From contig NZ_BAFX01000194.1 of the NCBI RefSeq assembly GCF_000308815.1, positions 1-43,889 on the forward strand: a DNA stretch of 43,889 nucleotides, read 5' to 3'. Position 1 is the first letter of the stretch. Each line of letters begins with the position of its first letter. Source of the DNA: Nocardia concava NBRC 100430. Lineage in GTDB: Bacteria; Actinomycetota; Actinomycetes; Mycobacteriales; Mycobacteriaceae. Shown here one piece after another: positions 31,985-39,909 of the stretch. Below the pieces are notes generated by a model. The model was given only the letters and a program-made list of their open reading frames with translations. It was not told where the DNA came from and did not search any database. The translations under genes and the position numbers were made by a program.

Positions 31985-33079
31985 ATGACGTATCCACCAG
32001 GCGGGGTCGGTGGCGATCCGAATGCCCACGGGCAGCAGCCTCAGCAGCCGGATGCGGCGTGGTGGGACCATCCCGCGCAGCCCGCGGACGGGCAGCAGGA
32101 TCCTCAGCGGTGGGAGCCCACCCAACTGGGTATGGCCGCGGCGCAGCAGCCCAATCAGCAGCAGCCGAACCAGAACTGGGAGCCGACGCAGCTGAATATG
32201 GCTGCGCAGCAGCCGAATCCGCAGGGTGCCGGGTACGGGCAGCAGCCGGGGTACCCGCAGGATCCGGGTTACGGTCAGCCGCAGGGATATCCGCAGGGCG
32301 CCGGGTTCGGGCAGCAGACGGGGTACCCGCAGGATCCGGGTTACGGTCAGCCGCAGGGGTATCCGCAGGCGGGGTACGGGCAGCAGCCCGGATATCAGCA
32401 GCCGGGATTCCCGCCGCCGCAGCCGAAGTCCAAGGCCGGGTTGATCATCGGGCTGGTGGTCGGCGCGGTCGTGGTGCTCGCGCTCGCGGTGGGCGGCATC
32501 GTGCTGGTGTCCAAGAAGGACGACTCCTCCACGCAGGCCGACGCGACCACGACCACCTCGCTGGCGACCACGTCGGCTCAGGCCACCACCCGCACCGCCC
32601 CGGCCACCACCAAGCCCGCGCCCGGCGGCAAGGGTTTCAGCTACACCGAATACGGCAAGGACTGGAACTTCAAGCTCGGCGACGTCGCCCTGCAGGCCAC
32701 GTATGTGTCCGGCCGCGACTACGACTCGTGCGCGCCGATCGAGGAGGCGGGCAAGCTGACCAGCCTCGGCTGCAAGGCCGCCTCCGAGATGGCGTGGCGG
32801 GCCGAGGGCGGCCAGCTCATGCTGACCCAGCTGGTGCTGACCATGTCCGATGAGGACAGGGCGTCGTCGGCGGACGGCCAGTTCGACGACAAGGATGTGA
32901 ACCTGCCGCAGGGCAGCTATATCGCAGACTTCGAGAACGGCAAGTGGCGCGACGGCAGCCAGGGCAAGTTCCTGGTCATCACCGTCGCCACCGCCACCGC
33001 CTCGGTGGACGACGAGACCGTCAGCAAGTATCTGAAGTACCGCAACAGCGACACCCTGGGCGCGCTCGCCTTCCGCTGA
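31985..33079 (+). CDS. Membrane-anchored protein with Gly/Tyr/Gln/Pro-rich repeats
   Basis: 364 aa. Residues 1-145 are hydrophilic, rich in Gln, Pro, Gly and Tyr, with two 24-residue tandem units (about residues 81-128, 72 bp each in the DNA, 32225-32368) and a partial third. One membrane helix follows (AGLIIGLVVGAVVVLALAVGGIV split as about 151-173), then a Thr/Ala/Ser linker and a 120-aa C-terminal domain with two cysteines (SCAPIEE, LGCKAAS). The topology suggests a cytoplasmic N-terminus and an outer C-terminal domain. The architecture is common in mycolic actinobacteria. ATG at 31985 has GAAAGGTGAG upstream. Function unknown. Confidence 0.8.
   Translation: MTYPPGGVGGDPNAHGQQPQQPDAAWWDHPAQPADGQQDPQRWEPTQLGMAAAQQPNQQQPNQNWEPTQLNMAAQQPNPQGAGYGQQPGYPQDPGYGQPQGYPQGAGFGQQTGYPQDPGYGQPQGYPQAGYGQQPGYQQPGFPPPQPKSKAGLIIGLVVGAVVVLALAVGGIVLVSKKDDSSTQADATTTTSLATTSAQATTRTAPATTKPAPGGKGFSYTEYGKDWNFKLGDVALQATYVSGRDYDSCAPIEEAGKLTSLGCKAASEMAWRAEGGQLMLTQLVLTMSDEDRASSADGQFDDKDVNLPQGSYIADFENGKWRDGSQGKFLVITVATATASVDDETVSKYLKYRNSDTLGALAFR
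32225..32368 (+). repeat. Two in-frame 72-bp tandem repeats
   Basis: Units at 32225-32296 and 32297-32368 encode GAGYGQQPGYPQDPGYGQPQ-type 24-residue blocks that differ at a few residues (F for Y, T for P). A partial third unit follows. The copies are close at DNA level, so recombination could change their number. Confidence 0.85.
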
Positions 33080-33143
33080 GTTCGTCCGGACGAACCGCGC
33101 CCGGCACCGAATTCCGGTGCCGGGCGCGAGTTTTCGTGGTGGA

Positions 33144-33908
33144 TCAGATGCCGCCGGTGGCCAGCAGCCCGCCGTCGACCTTCACGGTCGTACCGGTGAT
33201 CCACGCCGACTCGTTCGAGGCCAGGAACCCGATCAGCGCGGCCACATCCTCCGGCGACCCGAGCCGCTTCATCGGATAGACATCCGCCGCCGCCTCCTCG
33301 TCGGCCGAGTACAGCGCATCCGCGAACTTCGTCTTGATCACGCCCGGCGCCACCGCGTTCACCCGAATCTTCGGCCCGAGCTGCCAGGCCAGCTCCTCGG
33401 TGAGCCGGATCAGCGCCGCCTTCGACGCCCCGTAAGCCGCGATCACCCCCGTGGACCGCAACCCGGCGACGCTGGCCACATTGACCACCGCACCCCCGTG
33501 CTCACCCATCCACGCCTTGTACGCCTCCTGCACATACCCCAGCGCCGCAACGACATTCACATCGAAGATCTTGCGCACGGCCTCCAGATCGGCCTCCATC
33601 AACGCCCCGTACACCGGATTGATCCCGGTGTTGTTGATGAGCACATCCAACGACCCGAACTGCTCCACCGCCGTGGCAACCTGCAGAGCCCGAGCCTCAG
33701 CATCCCCGGAATTCCCGGCAACCGCGACAACCTTCCCCGGATGCCCCAGCCCCCGCAGCCGCTCCGCAGCCTCCTCCAACGGTTCCGCCTTCCGAGCCGA
33801 AATCACCACATTGGCCCCGCGCCCCAGCAGCTCCGCCGCCACCGCGAACCCGATACCCCGGCTCGCCCCGGTGACCAGCGCACTCTTGCCCAACAAGTCA
33901 TCACTCAT
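33144..33908 (-). CDS. Short-chain dehydrogenase/reductase (SDR) family oxidoreductase
   Basis: 254 aa, classical SDR. The cofactor motif TGASRGIG is at residues 13-20, NNTG replaces the usual NNAG, and the active-site S and Y-x-x-x-K are present in NVASVAGLRSTG and YGASK. The arginine in SARKAEPLEE after strand 2 hints at NADP use. I use the ATG at 33906-33908, where homology to the family begins; the upstream extension has no clear ribosome site either, so the gene could be leaderless. The substrate is unknown. Confidence 0.85.
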   Translation of the reverse strand: MSDDLLGKSALVTGASRGIGFAVAAELLGRGANVVISARKAEPLEEAAERLRGLGHPGKVVAVAGNSGDAEARALQVATAVEQFGSLDVLINNTGINPVYGALMEADLEAVRKIFDVNVVAALGYVQEAYKAWMGEHGGAVVNVASVAGLRSTGVIAAYGASKAALIRLTEELAWQLGPKIRVNAVAPGVIKTKFADALYSADEEAAADVYPMKRLGSPEDVAALIGFLASNESAWITGTTVKVDGGLLATGGI

Positions 33909-33925
33909 GTGACGGCACGCTACTT

Positions 33926-34025
33926 CAGTCACCTGATCTGGGTGAACCCGCCCCATGCAGGTGTTCATGCAGTCGCGGTATCCCGGCCCTGCAGTCACAT
34001 GGAACGGCGAGTTCGGTTCAGTCAC
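33926..34025. repeat. Repeated CAGTCAC motifs upstream of the SDR gene
   Basis: CAGTCAC occurs at 33926, 33992 and 34019 with a near copy (CAGTCGC) at 33970; the first spacings are 44 and 22 bp, two and four helical turns. An inverted ATGTGAC overlaps the SDR start at 33907-33913. They may be regulator-binding sites. The rest of 33909-34084 has nothing else recognisable. Confidence 0.35.
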
Positions 34026-34084
34026 ATACGGATCAGGCGGACGGTTCCTGGACTGTGCGGTTAGTGCGGACGGTGGGAGCGTGA

Positions 34085-34351
34085 GTGACGACTGCGTGTG
34101 CCCGTTTTGGTGATGATTGTGGGACTTGCCCAGTTTGCGGGTATGCCGGAGATTCCGGTCATCACCGACCTAGGGTCTCGATACCTGGGTTCGCACCCGA
34201 AGTGGATCCGGGCATATCTCACGGGCCGGGATGGGTTCGGGGAAGGCCCAGACCCTCTGTGTTCGAAGGGGTTTCGGCGCGCTTGCCCCGGACGCTCTGG
34301 TGCCGCCGCTGTTCCTCATATCGAGAGTTGTTCCTGGATACGGATTGGTGA
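34085..34351 (+). CDS. Possible small CxxC zinc-ribbon protein
   Basis: An 88-aa reading frame from GTG with CGTCPVCG near the N-terminus and WCRRC near the C-terminus, spaced like a zinc ribbon. It ends six bases ahead of the next gene, which fits an operon. Against it, codon use in this stretch is less GC-biased at third positions than in neighbours and an alternative frame is also open. Doubtful gene. Confidence 0.3.
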   Translation: MTTACARFGDDCGTCPVCGYAGDSGHHRPRVSIPGFAPEVDPGISHGPGWVRGRPRPSVFEGVSARLPRTLWCRRCSSYRELFLDTDW

Positions 34352-34357
34352 ACTGTG

Positions 34358-34888
34358 ATGAACTCTGAGTACACCGAGCGGTTGGCCGGGGTGTCGGTGC
34401 CGCAAATGCGGGCGGTCGCGCGGGTTCTCGATCTCGAGGTCGACGAGTTCGCCGTCGGCGCCAACCTGCTCGTCGAGCAGGCGCAACTGTTGGCCACGGT
34501 GCACGCGGTGCTGGGGCAGGCGCTGCGCACGGTGATCGTGGGGGCTCCGCTGGGGCATTGCACCCAGACGTGGAGTGCGGCAGCCACCGCCGCCCACGCC
34601 GCGCTGGCCAGGTCCGGCACGAGTGTCTCCGAACAGGCGCAGTTCGAGGTGAACTGGGTGCGCCAGCGCATCGCCCTGCTCGCCATGCCTCCCGGGCCGA
34701 CCCCGAGACCGGCGCTGCTGGCTGCGGCATCGCTGGCGGCCGAGGCCGCCTCCACTCTGCTGGCACTCGAACGCGACCCGGTCGGGGCGGGCGCGCACAG
34801 CGGCTGGGCGGCGGCGATTTCCGATCTGTCGCTGGCGTTCCACCTGGCCGACGACGAGTACCGCGACCTGACACAACCGGTGGACTGA
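34358..34888 (+). CDS. Uncharacterised helical protein (176 aa)
   Basis: ATG at 34358 (GTG at 34355 is an alternative). The product is Ala/Leu rich with long predicted helices (DLEVDEFAVGANLLVEQAQL and LAAASLAAEAASTLLALERD) and no signal peptide or membrane segment. It resembles the size class of WXG100/ESX-associated helical proteins found in actinobacteria, but no WXG motif is visible, so this is only a comparison. Followed after 43 bases by a secreted protein gene. Confidence 0.55.
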   Translation: MNSEYTERLAGVSVPQMRAVARVLDLEVDEFAVGANLLVEQAQLLATVHAVLGQALRTVIVGAPLGHCTQTWSAAATAAHAALARSGTSVSEQAQFEVNWVRQRIALLAMPPGPTPRPALLAAASLAAEAASTLLALERDPVGAGAHSGWAAAISDLSLAFHLADDEYRDLTQPVD

Positions 34889-34931
34889 CCCGCCCGCCCA
34901 TACCGATCCGAGCCCCGAGGAAATTCTGTCG

Positions 34932-35462
34932 ATGTCCGTTCGCGCTTCGCTGATGCTTGTATCTCTGCTGGTGGTGTCGACTGTCTTCTGTGTCGTCGCG
35001 CGGGTACCTCCCGCGGCCTCGGCGCCTTTGCGGGGCGGTGGGTACGCGATCTTCCTGGAGGCCGCGCCCACCTACACCCTGCGCCCCACAACGGCCGCCG
35101 CGCAGGTCGCCGCCGGTACGCGCGCCGCCGCGGGTGAGGGTGCCGAGGTCAATCGGTGGGAGCCCGTCCTGATCGGCTACCGGCCCGCCGGACCGGTCTA
35201 CCAGCTGCTCAACTCGACAACCCGGTTGTGCCTGCAACCCGTGCGCCTGGACGCCGTGTCCTACTCGGTGGTCCAGGACATCTGCGGTATCGCCGACACC
35301 GGCCTGTGGTACATCAGCCAAGCCGCCGCCAACCACCGCATCAGCCTCGCGGCCGACCCGTCACTCACCCTCTACGGCGATACCGACTCCCCGGTCCCGG
35401 TAGCGCTGGTCGGCCGCATCGGCGACGAACCCCGCGCCCGCTGGATCTTTCAGCACCTGTGA
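34932..35462 (+). CDS. Secreted protein with lectin-like repeats
   Basis: 176 aa. An N-terminal signal peptide is visible (SVRASLMLVSLLVVSTVFCV, cleavage near ASA-AP at about 28-31). The mature part has two cysteines in LCLQPVRLD and VQDICGIADT and a late ARWIFQHL, reminiscent of ricin-B-type beta-trefoil segments (a W-x-F at the end of a repeat). Only weak resemblance, so the lectin idea is tentative. ATG with GAGGAAAT-type site upstream. Probably an exported partner of the preceding gene. Confidence 0.55.
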   Translation: MSVRASLMLVSLLVVSTVFCVVARVPPAASAPLRGGGYAIFLEAAPTYTLRPTTAAAQVAAGTRAAAGEGAEVNRWEPVLIGYRPAGPVYQLLNSTTRLCLQPVRLDAVSYSVVQDICGIADTGLWYISQAAANHRISLAADPSLTLYGDTDSPVPVALVGRIGDEPRARWIFQHL

Positions 35463-35521
35463 TCGGTTCGGTTCCCGGCTCGCCGTCGTCATTGTCTCCA
35501 TCGGGGACGAGGAGTGCGGGT

Positions 35522-35572
35522 CCGTCGGCGGGCGGGCAGGATCTGCTTGTCGGGTACCGCGCCCGCCGACGG
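35522..35572 (+). terminator. Hairpin downstream of the secreted-protein gene
   Basis: Perfect 13-bp stem, CCGTCGGCGGGCG (35522-35534) with CGCCCGCCGACGG (35560-35572), 25-base loop, 60 bases past the stop. Likely terminator. The remainder of the 372-bp gap to the AraC gene (35573-35834) holds no convincing gene. Confidence 0.6.
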
Positions 35573-35834
35573 GGGACTGCCTGTACAGCGTTCGGCCCCG
35601 GTTGCAGGCTGGGGCCGCGGAGGCCGCCAAGGGCGAGCGGCCAACGAGCACAAGATTAGGCCGCGGTCGTGCGGTTCCCGCTGCGGTGCGCGGCCACGCT
35701 TCTGCGGAATTCGGCCAGTCGCGGCAGCCCCCGACGCGCGACGCGCGGACCGACACGCCCGGACCCGCTGACAGTTAGCTGAAGAATTGCCGAATTGGAT
35801 TGCGGGAGGGTATTGGTACGAGATCATTTCCGGC

Positions 35835-36857
35835 ATGTTCGACGACTCCTGGTGTGTCCGTTCGATACACGCCGCCGCAGTGCTGGTCGACTTCGCCGTT
35901 AGCCGATCGATGACGAGGGTGGCCGCCCTCGCCGGAACCGGGCTCGAGAAGGCGGACCTGGAGGACCCGGATCTCGAGATCGACGTCGGTCAGGAGTTCC
36001 GAATCATCGAGAATATCCTCGACACCGTCGGCGACGAGCCGGGTATCGGTCTGCTGGTGGGCTTTTCGGTGCACCTGCCCATGCTGGGCAGCCTCGGCAT
36101 CGCCCTCGGCGCGTGTGCGACCGTGCGCGAGATGGCCGAGCTGTGGACCCGCTACGCCGAGTTGTCCTTCGCCTATTGCCGATTCGATCTCGCCGACGCG
36201 GGTGGGCGGGTACTGGTGACCCTCGACCCCGACCGGGTTCCGCCGCGCCTGCACCGCTTCGCCCTCGAACATGATCTGGCCGCCCTGCGCACCATCCAGC
36301 GCGAGCTGTTGAGCTGGGATGTGCTGGTGCACCGGCTCGATCTGACGCTGTCCTACGCCCCGGTCTACGAGGCGGTCGGGGTGGCACTCGGCATCTGCGC
36401 GATCGAGTTCGACCGCCCCGCCAATGTGCTGTTCCTGGACGCCGCCGACTTGCAAAGGCCCATGCCGCAGGCGAATTCGATCCTCCGCAAGCAATATCAG
36501 CAGCGGTGTGAGGAGATCGTCGGCCGTCGTCGTGCCCGGGCGGGTCTGGCGGGCCAGGTCCGCGCTCTGCTGATGCGCCACGGGCGTGCCGTGGACCAAG
36601 CCGCCGTCGCCGCCGACCTGCATATGAGCGTGCGCACCCTCCGCCGCCGACTCGCCGAGGAGGGCACCAGCTTCCGCGAATTATCGTGTGAGACGACGGG
36701 TTTGCTCGCCGAGGAACTGCTGGCCAACGGTCTCACCGTCGACACGGTGGCGACGCGCCTGGGTTACACCAGCGTCTCCGCCTTCACGACCGCGTTCCGC
36801 GATTGGAAGGGACAGACACCCGGGCAATTCGCCCAGCACAGACGCCGCCGCCACTGA
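35835..36857 (+). CDS. AraC family regulator (arabinose-binding-domain type)
   Basis: About 340 aa. The N-terminal part (residues about 20-200) resembles the AraC-family arabinose-binding domain found in OruR/ArgR-like regulators (GIGLLVGFSVHLPMLGSLG, ATVREMAELWTRYAEL). The C-terminal AraC HTH contains the double helix-turn-helix: DQAAVAADLHMSVRTLRRRL, then LTVDTVATRLGYTSVSAFTT and FRDWKGQTPGQF. I start at the ATG at 35835; a TTG at 35787 would add 16 residues and is possible. It is convergent with the sulfur operon and its targets are unknown. Confidence 0.82.
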   Translation: MFDDSWCVRSIHAAAVLVDFAVSRSMTRVAALAGTGLEKADLEDPDLEIDVGQEFRIIENILDTVGDEPGIGLLVGFSVHLPMLGSLGIALGACATVREMAELWTRYAELSFAYCRFDLADAGGRVLVTLDPDRVPPRLHRFALEHDLAALRTIQRELLSWDVLVHRLDLTLSYAPVYEAVGVALGICAIEFDRPANVLFLDAADLQRPMPQANSILRKQYQQRCEEIVGRRRARAGLAGQVRALLMRHGRAVDQAAVAADLHMSVRTLRRRLAEEGTSFRELSCETTGLLAEELLANGLTVDTVATRLGYTSVSAFTTAFRDWKGQTPGQFAQHRRRRH

Positions 36858-36920
36858 GCGTGCGGGGCCGGGAGGATCGCTGGGAGCGGAGCGATTCTGG
36901 CGTCCCCGATATCCGTTGTG

Positions 36921-38066
36921 TCAGTTGGTGAACGGGACCGTTGTTGCGATGGGTGCTTCGGTGCTTCGGAATGGGTGTTGCCAGAGGGATTTTCGGGATA
37001 GGAGGGGGAGGATTCCCTCGCCGAACCAGTAGGCCTCTTCGAGGTGGGGGTGGCCGGAGAGGATGAATTCGTCGATGCCTAGGGCGTGGTATTCCTCGAT
37101 GCGGGCGGCTACTTCGGTGTGGCTACCTACCAGGGCGGTGCCGGCGCCGCCGCGGACCAGGCCGACTCCGGCCCAGAGGTTGGGGGATACCTCGAGGGAT
37201 GTGGTGGTGCCGCCGTGTAGGGCCAGCATGCGTTGTTGGCCTTCGGATCCGCTGCGGGCCAGGCCCGCTTGGATGGTGGCGATGGCTGGGGGGTCCAGCG
37301 CGGCCAGGAGACGGTCGGCTTCGGCCCAGGCCTGTTCGGCGGTGTCGCGGGTGATGACGTGTAGCCGGATGCCGAAGCGAGGTGGGGTGCGGCCTGCGTT
37401 GGCGGCCTGCTCGCGGATCCAGTCGAGTTTGGCGGCGACGGCGGCCGGGGGTTCGCCCCAGGTGAGGTAGACGTCGGCGTGGCGGGCGGCGACCTTGCCC
37501 GCGGCGGGTGAGGAGCCTCCGAAATAGATGTCGGGCACCGGGTCCGGGACGCGGTCGAGTGTGGCGTCGGTGACGTGAATGTGGTCGCCTTCCAATGTCA
37601 CCCGTTCGCCGGTCCAGAGTCTGCGCACCACGCTGAGGAATTCGTCGGTGCGTTGGTAGCGCTGGTTCTTGTCGAGGTGGTCGCCGTAGGCGCGCTGTTC
37701 GTGGTCCTCGCCGCCGGTCACGACATTGAGCAGCAGGCGTCCGCCGGTGTGGCGCTGGTAGGTGGCGGCCATCTGGGCGGCGAGGGTGGGGGAGACCAGG
37801 CCGGGGCGGAAGGCGACGAGGAATTTCAGGCGTTCGGATTCGCGGGCCAGGATGGCGGTGGTCAGCCAGGCGTCCTCGCACCAGGCCCCGGTCGGGGTGA
37901 GGGCGGCTTCGAAGCCGAGTTGTTCGGCGCTGCGGGCGATTTGGGTGAGGTAGCCGATGTCGGCGGGGCGGTCGCCACCGGCAGCGGTGATCGTGGTGCC
38001 GTGGCCGCCGCCGACCAGGTAGCGGCTGTCGCCGTAGGTGGGGAGAAACCAGTGGAATCGCAACAT
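36921..38066 (-). CDS. ssuD: FMNH2-dependent alkanesulfonate monooxygenase (SsuD-like)
   Basis: 381 aa, luciferase-like monooxygenase fold, usual SsuD length. Signature segments are HWFLPTYGDSR at the start, GRLLLNVVTGGEDHEQRAYGD (flavin/substrate site) and IYFGGSSPAAGKVAARHADVYLTWGEPP. It cleaves sulfonates to aldehyde and sulfite with FMNH2 supplied by SsuE. It lies 15 bases after the SsuE-like gene. A SsuD/TauD/MsuD distinction by eye is not certain, but the neighbours favour an organosulfonate role. Confidence 0.88.
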   Translation of the reverse strand: MLRFHWFLPTYGDSRYLVGGGHGTTITAAGGDRPADIGYLTQIARSAEQLGFEAALTPTGAWCEDAWLTTAILARESERLKFLVAFRPGLVSPTLAAQMAATYQRHTGGRLLLNVVTGGEDHEQRAYGDHLDKNQRYQRTDEFLSVVRRLWTGERVTLEGDHIHVTDATLDRVPDPVPDIYFGGSSPAAGKVAARHADVYLTWGEPPAAVAAKLDWIREQAANAGRTPPRFGIRLHVITRDTAEQAWAEADRLLAALDPPAIATIQAGLARSGSEGQQRMLALHGGTTTSLEVSPNLWAGVGLVRGGAGTALVGSHTEVAARIEEYHALGIDEFILSGHPHLEEAYWFGEGILPLLSRKSLWQHPFRSTEAPIATTVPFTN

Positions 38067-38081
38067 GATTGGATCCCGCGC

Positions 38082-38630
38082 TCAGGCGGTGGCCAGCGCC
38101 GGGCGCGCGGACACTGCCGCCGAGAAGGCGTCGACGATCGGGTACAACTGCTCCGCCGCCCGGGGATCCAGGGTCACCGCAGCGCCATCGGTGGCGATGT
38201 GCTGGTCGAGCACGAACCAGCCGGGCACGATGTGGTCGGCGCCGAGCGAGGAGAGCACCGGCCGCAGCGCGTAGTCGATCGCGAGCACATGCGCGGGCGT
38301 GCCGCCGGTGACGATGGGCAGCACCACCTTTCCCGCCAGCGCGAACTGCGGCAGCAGATCGAGCAGTGTCTTGAGCAGTCCGGAGTAGGCGGCCTTGTAC
38401 ACGGGGGAGGCGACGACCACGCCGTCGGCGGCGGCGATGGCGGCGGCCACCGCCGCGATCTCGGGATGGGTGGCGTCGGCGTGCAGCAGGGCGGATGCGG
38501 GCAGATCGCGCACTCGCACCGACGCCACGGTGTGGCCGTCACCGCGCAGCCGCTCGGACAGATGCTCGGCCAGCGCGGCCGTGCGGGAGGTCGCTGACGG
38601 GCTGCCGGACAACACGATCAGAGAGGGCAT
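38082..38630 (-). CDS. ssuE: NADPH-dependent FMN reductase (SsuE-like)
   Basis: 182 aa, flavodoxin-like FMN reductase. N-terminal LSGSPSATSRTAALAEHL binds the flavin phosphate, and the ASPVYKAAYSGLLKTLLDLLP segment is the SsuE/MsuE hallmark. It supplies reduced FMN to the SsuD-like enzyme and perhaps to the other flavin monooxygenases of the operon. I use the ATG at 38628-38630 with AAGGAG nine bases upstream; the longer reading extends into the SfnB-like gene. Confidence 0.87.
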   Translation of the reverse strand: MPSLIVLSGSPSATSRTAALAEHLSERLRGDGHTVASVRVRDLPASALLHADATHPEIAAVAAAIAAADGVVVASPVYKAAYSGLLKTLLDLLPQFALAGKVVLPIVTGGTPAHVLAIDYALRPVLSSLGADHIVPGWFVLDQHIATDGAAVTLDPRAAEQLYPIVDAFSAAVSARPALATA

Positions 38631-38643
38631 GGAGAGGCTCCTT

Positions 38644-39852
38644 CTAGAGGACACCGTGCCGCGGAGGCGGCGTGCCGGTGAGGATGTAGCGACCGATGTG
38701 CTGGAGTTTCCAGCGCACCGGGTCGTGGAGGGTGTGGGTGCGGGCATTGCGCCAATGCCGGTGCAGGTTCAGCGAATCCAGGGCCGAGCGGGTGCCGGAC
38801 ACCTCGAACAGCGCGTTGGTCACCTCCAGTGCGGCGCGGTCGGCGGCGACCTTCGCGGTGGCGACGGCGATGGACGCGGCGGCGGCGCTGTCGTCGTCGA
38901 GGTCGGGGTGGGCCCGGTCGATGGCTTCGGCCGCCACCGACAGCAGCGCTTCGGCCGCGCGCACGGTGACTTCCAATTCGCCGAAACGCTGGATGGTGAG
39001 CGGATCGTCGGCGGCGTGTTCGACACCGGCTTCGAACCACGGACGGCTGCGGGTGCGCACGAATTCGACGGCCTCCGACAGCGCCCCGCGCGCGATGCCC
39101 GCGTCGATCGCGGTGTGCAGGATCTGCGCCCGGGCACCGTAGAGTTGCGGTCCGGTGAACGTGAGATGGTGCGGGACAACGTGATTAGCCGGAACCCGGA
39201 CGCCGTCGAGGCGCACCGACCCGCTGGCGGTGGTGCGCTGCCCCATGCCGTCCCAGTCGTCGACGACGGTGAGGCCCTCGGCGTCGGCGGGGACATAGGC
39301 CACCACGATCCGGTCGTCGTCATTCTTGGCCAGCACCGGAATCCAATGCGCGAACAGCGCCCCGGTCGAATAGTGCTTGACCCCGTCGAGGACATAGCCG
39401 CCGTCGGGGTGTGCCCGCAGGCGGGTGCGGTAGTCCTGCACGTGCTTGGTGCCCGCTTCGGACTGCGCGTTGCCGAATCGCCTGCCCGCCAGCACTTCCG
39501 AGAACAGGTAGCGCTGTAGCTCCTCGGTGCCGTTCTGCCGCAACGCGTTCACATACACGAAGTGGCTGTGTGGAATCTGGGCGATGTTCGGGTCGGCCGC
39601 CGCCAGCAGCCGGAACACCTCCACCACAACCGAAGTCGGCAGGTCCGCGCCACCGTACGCGCGCGGGACGGAGATGCCGAGCAGCCCGCTGGCCGACAGG
39701 GTATCCAGCTCGGCGCGTGGCAGCTCGCGTCGTGCGTCGCGCCCGGCGGCATCGGTGGCGAAGTGGGTGGCGAGCCGTGCCGCGACCGCCAATGCCTCGT
39801 CGGCGTCGGCGATCACGTGTGCGGTCGCCGGTCGTTCGGTGATCTCGGTCAT
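38644..39852 (-). CDS. SfnB/DszC-like flavin-dependent oxidoreductase (acyl-CoA dehydrogenase fold)
   Basis: 402 aa, acyl-CoA-dehydrogenase fold but of the group used in sulfur scavenging (SfnB, DszC). Typical segments are GISVPRAYGGADLP, IPHSHFVYVNALRQNGTEE, YVLDGVKHYSTGALFAHWIPV and the late LHRHWRNARTHTLHDP, which replaces the catalytic region of true acyl-CoA dehydrogenases. It would oxygenate a sulfur substrate with FMNH2. Related across the family to the partial gene at the window's right edge. ATG with GAGGCAC upstream. Placement between StyA-like and SsuE-like genes supports a role in organosulfur use. Confidence 0.82.
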   Translation of the reverse strand: MTEITERPATAHVIADADEALAVAARLATHFATDAAGRDARRELPRAELDTLSASGLLGISVPRAYGGADLPTSVVVEVFRLLAAADPNIAQIPHSHFVYVNALRQNGTEELQRYLFSEVLAGRRFGNAQSEAGTKHVQDYRTRLRAHPDGGYVLDGVKHYSTGALFAHWIPVLAKNDDDRIVVAYVPADAEGLTVVDDWDGMGQRTTASGSVRLDGVRVPANHVVPHHLTFTGPQLYGARAQILHTAIDAGIARGALSEAVEFVRTRSRPWFEAGVEHAADDPLTIQRFGELEVTVRAAEALLSVAAEAIDRAHPDLDDDSAAAASIAVATAKVAADRAALEVTNALFEVSGTRSALDSLNLHRHWRNARTHTLHDPVRWKLQHIGRYILTGTPPPRHGVL

Positions 39853-39909
39853 CGGGTGCCTCGGGCATTCTCGGTCGTGGTCACGGCGTCTCCTGGGTCG
39901 GCGAGTCGG

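Noticed and set aside
35361..35756. Minus-strand frame of 131 codons in the gap before the AraC gene
   Set aside because: It overlaps the secreted-protein gene and the strong hairpin, and shows no domain or ribosome site.
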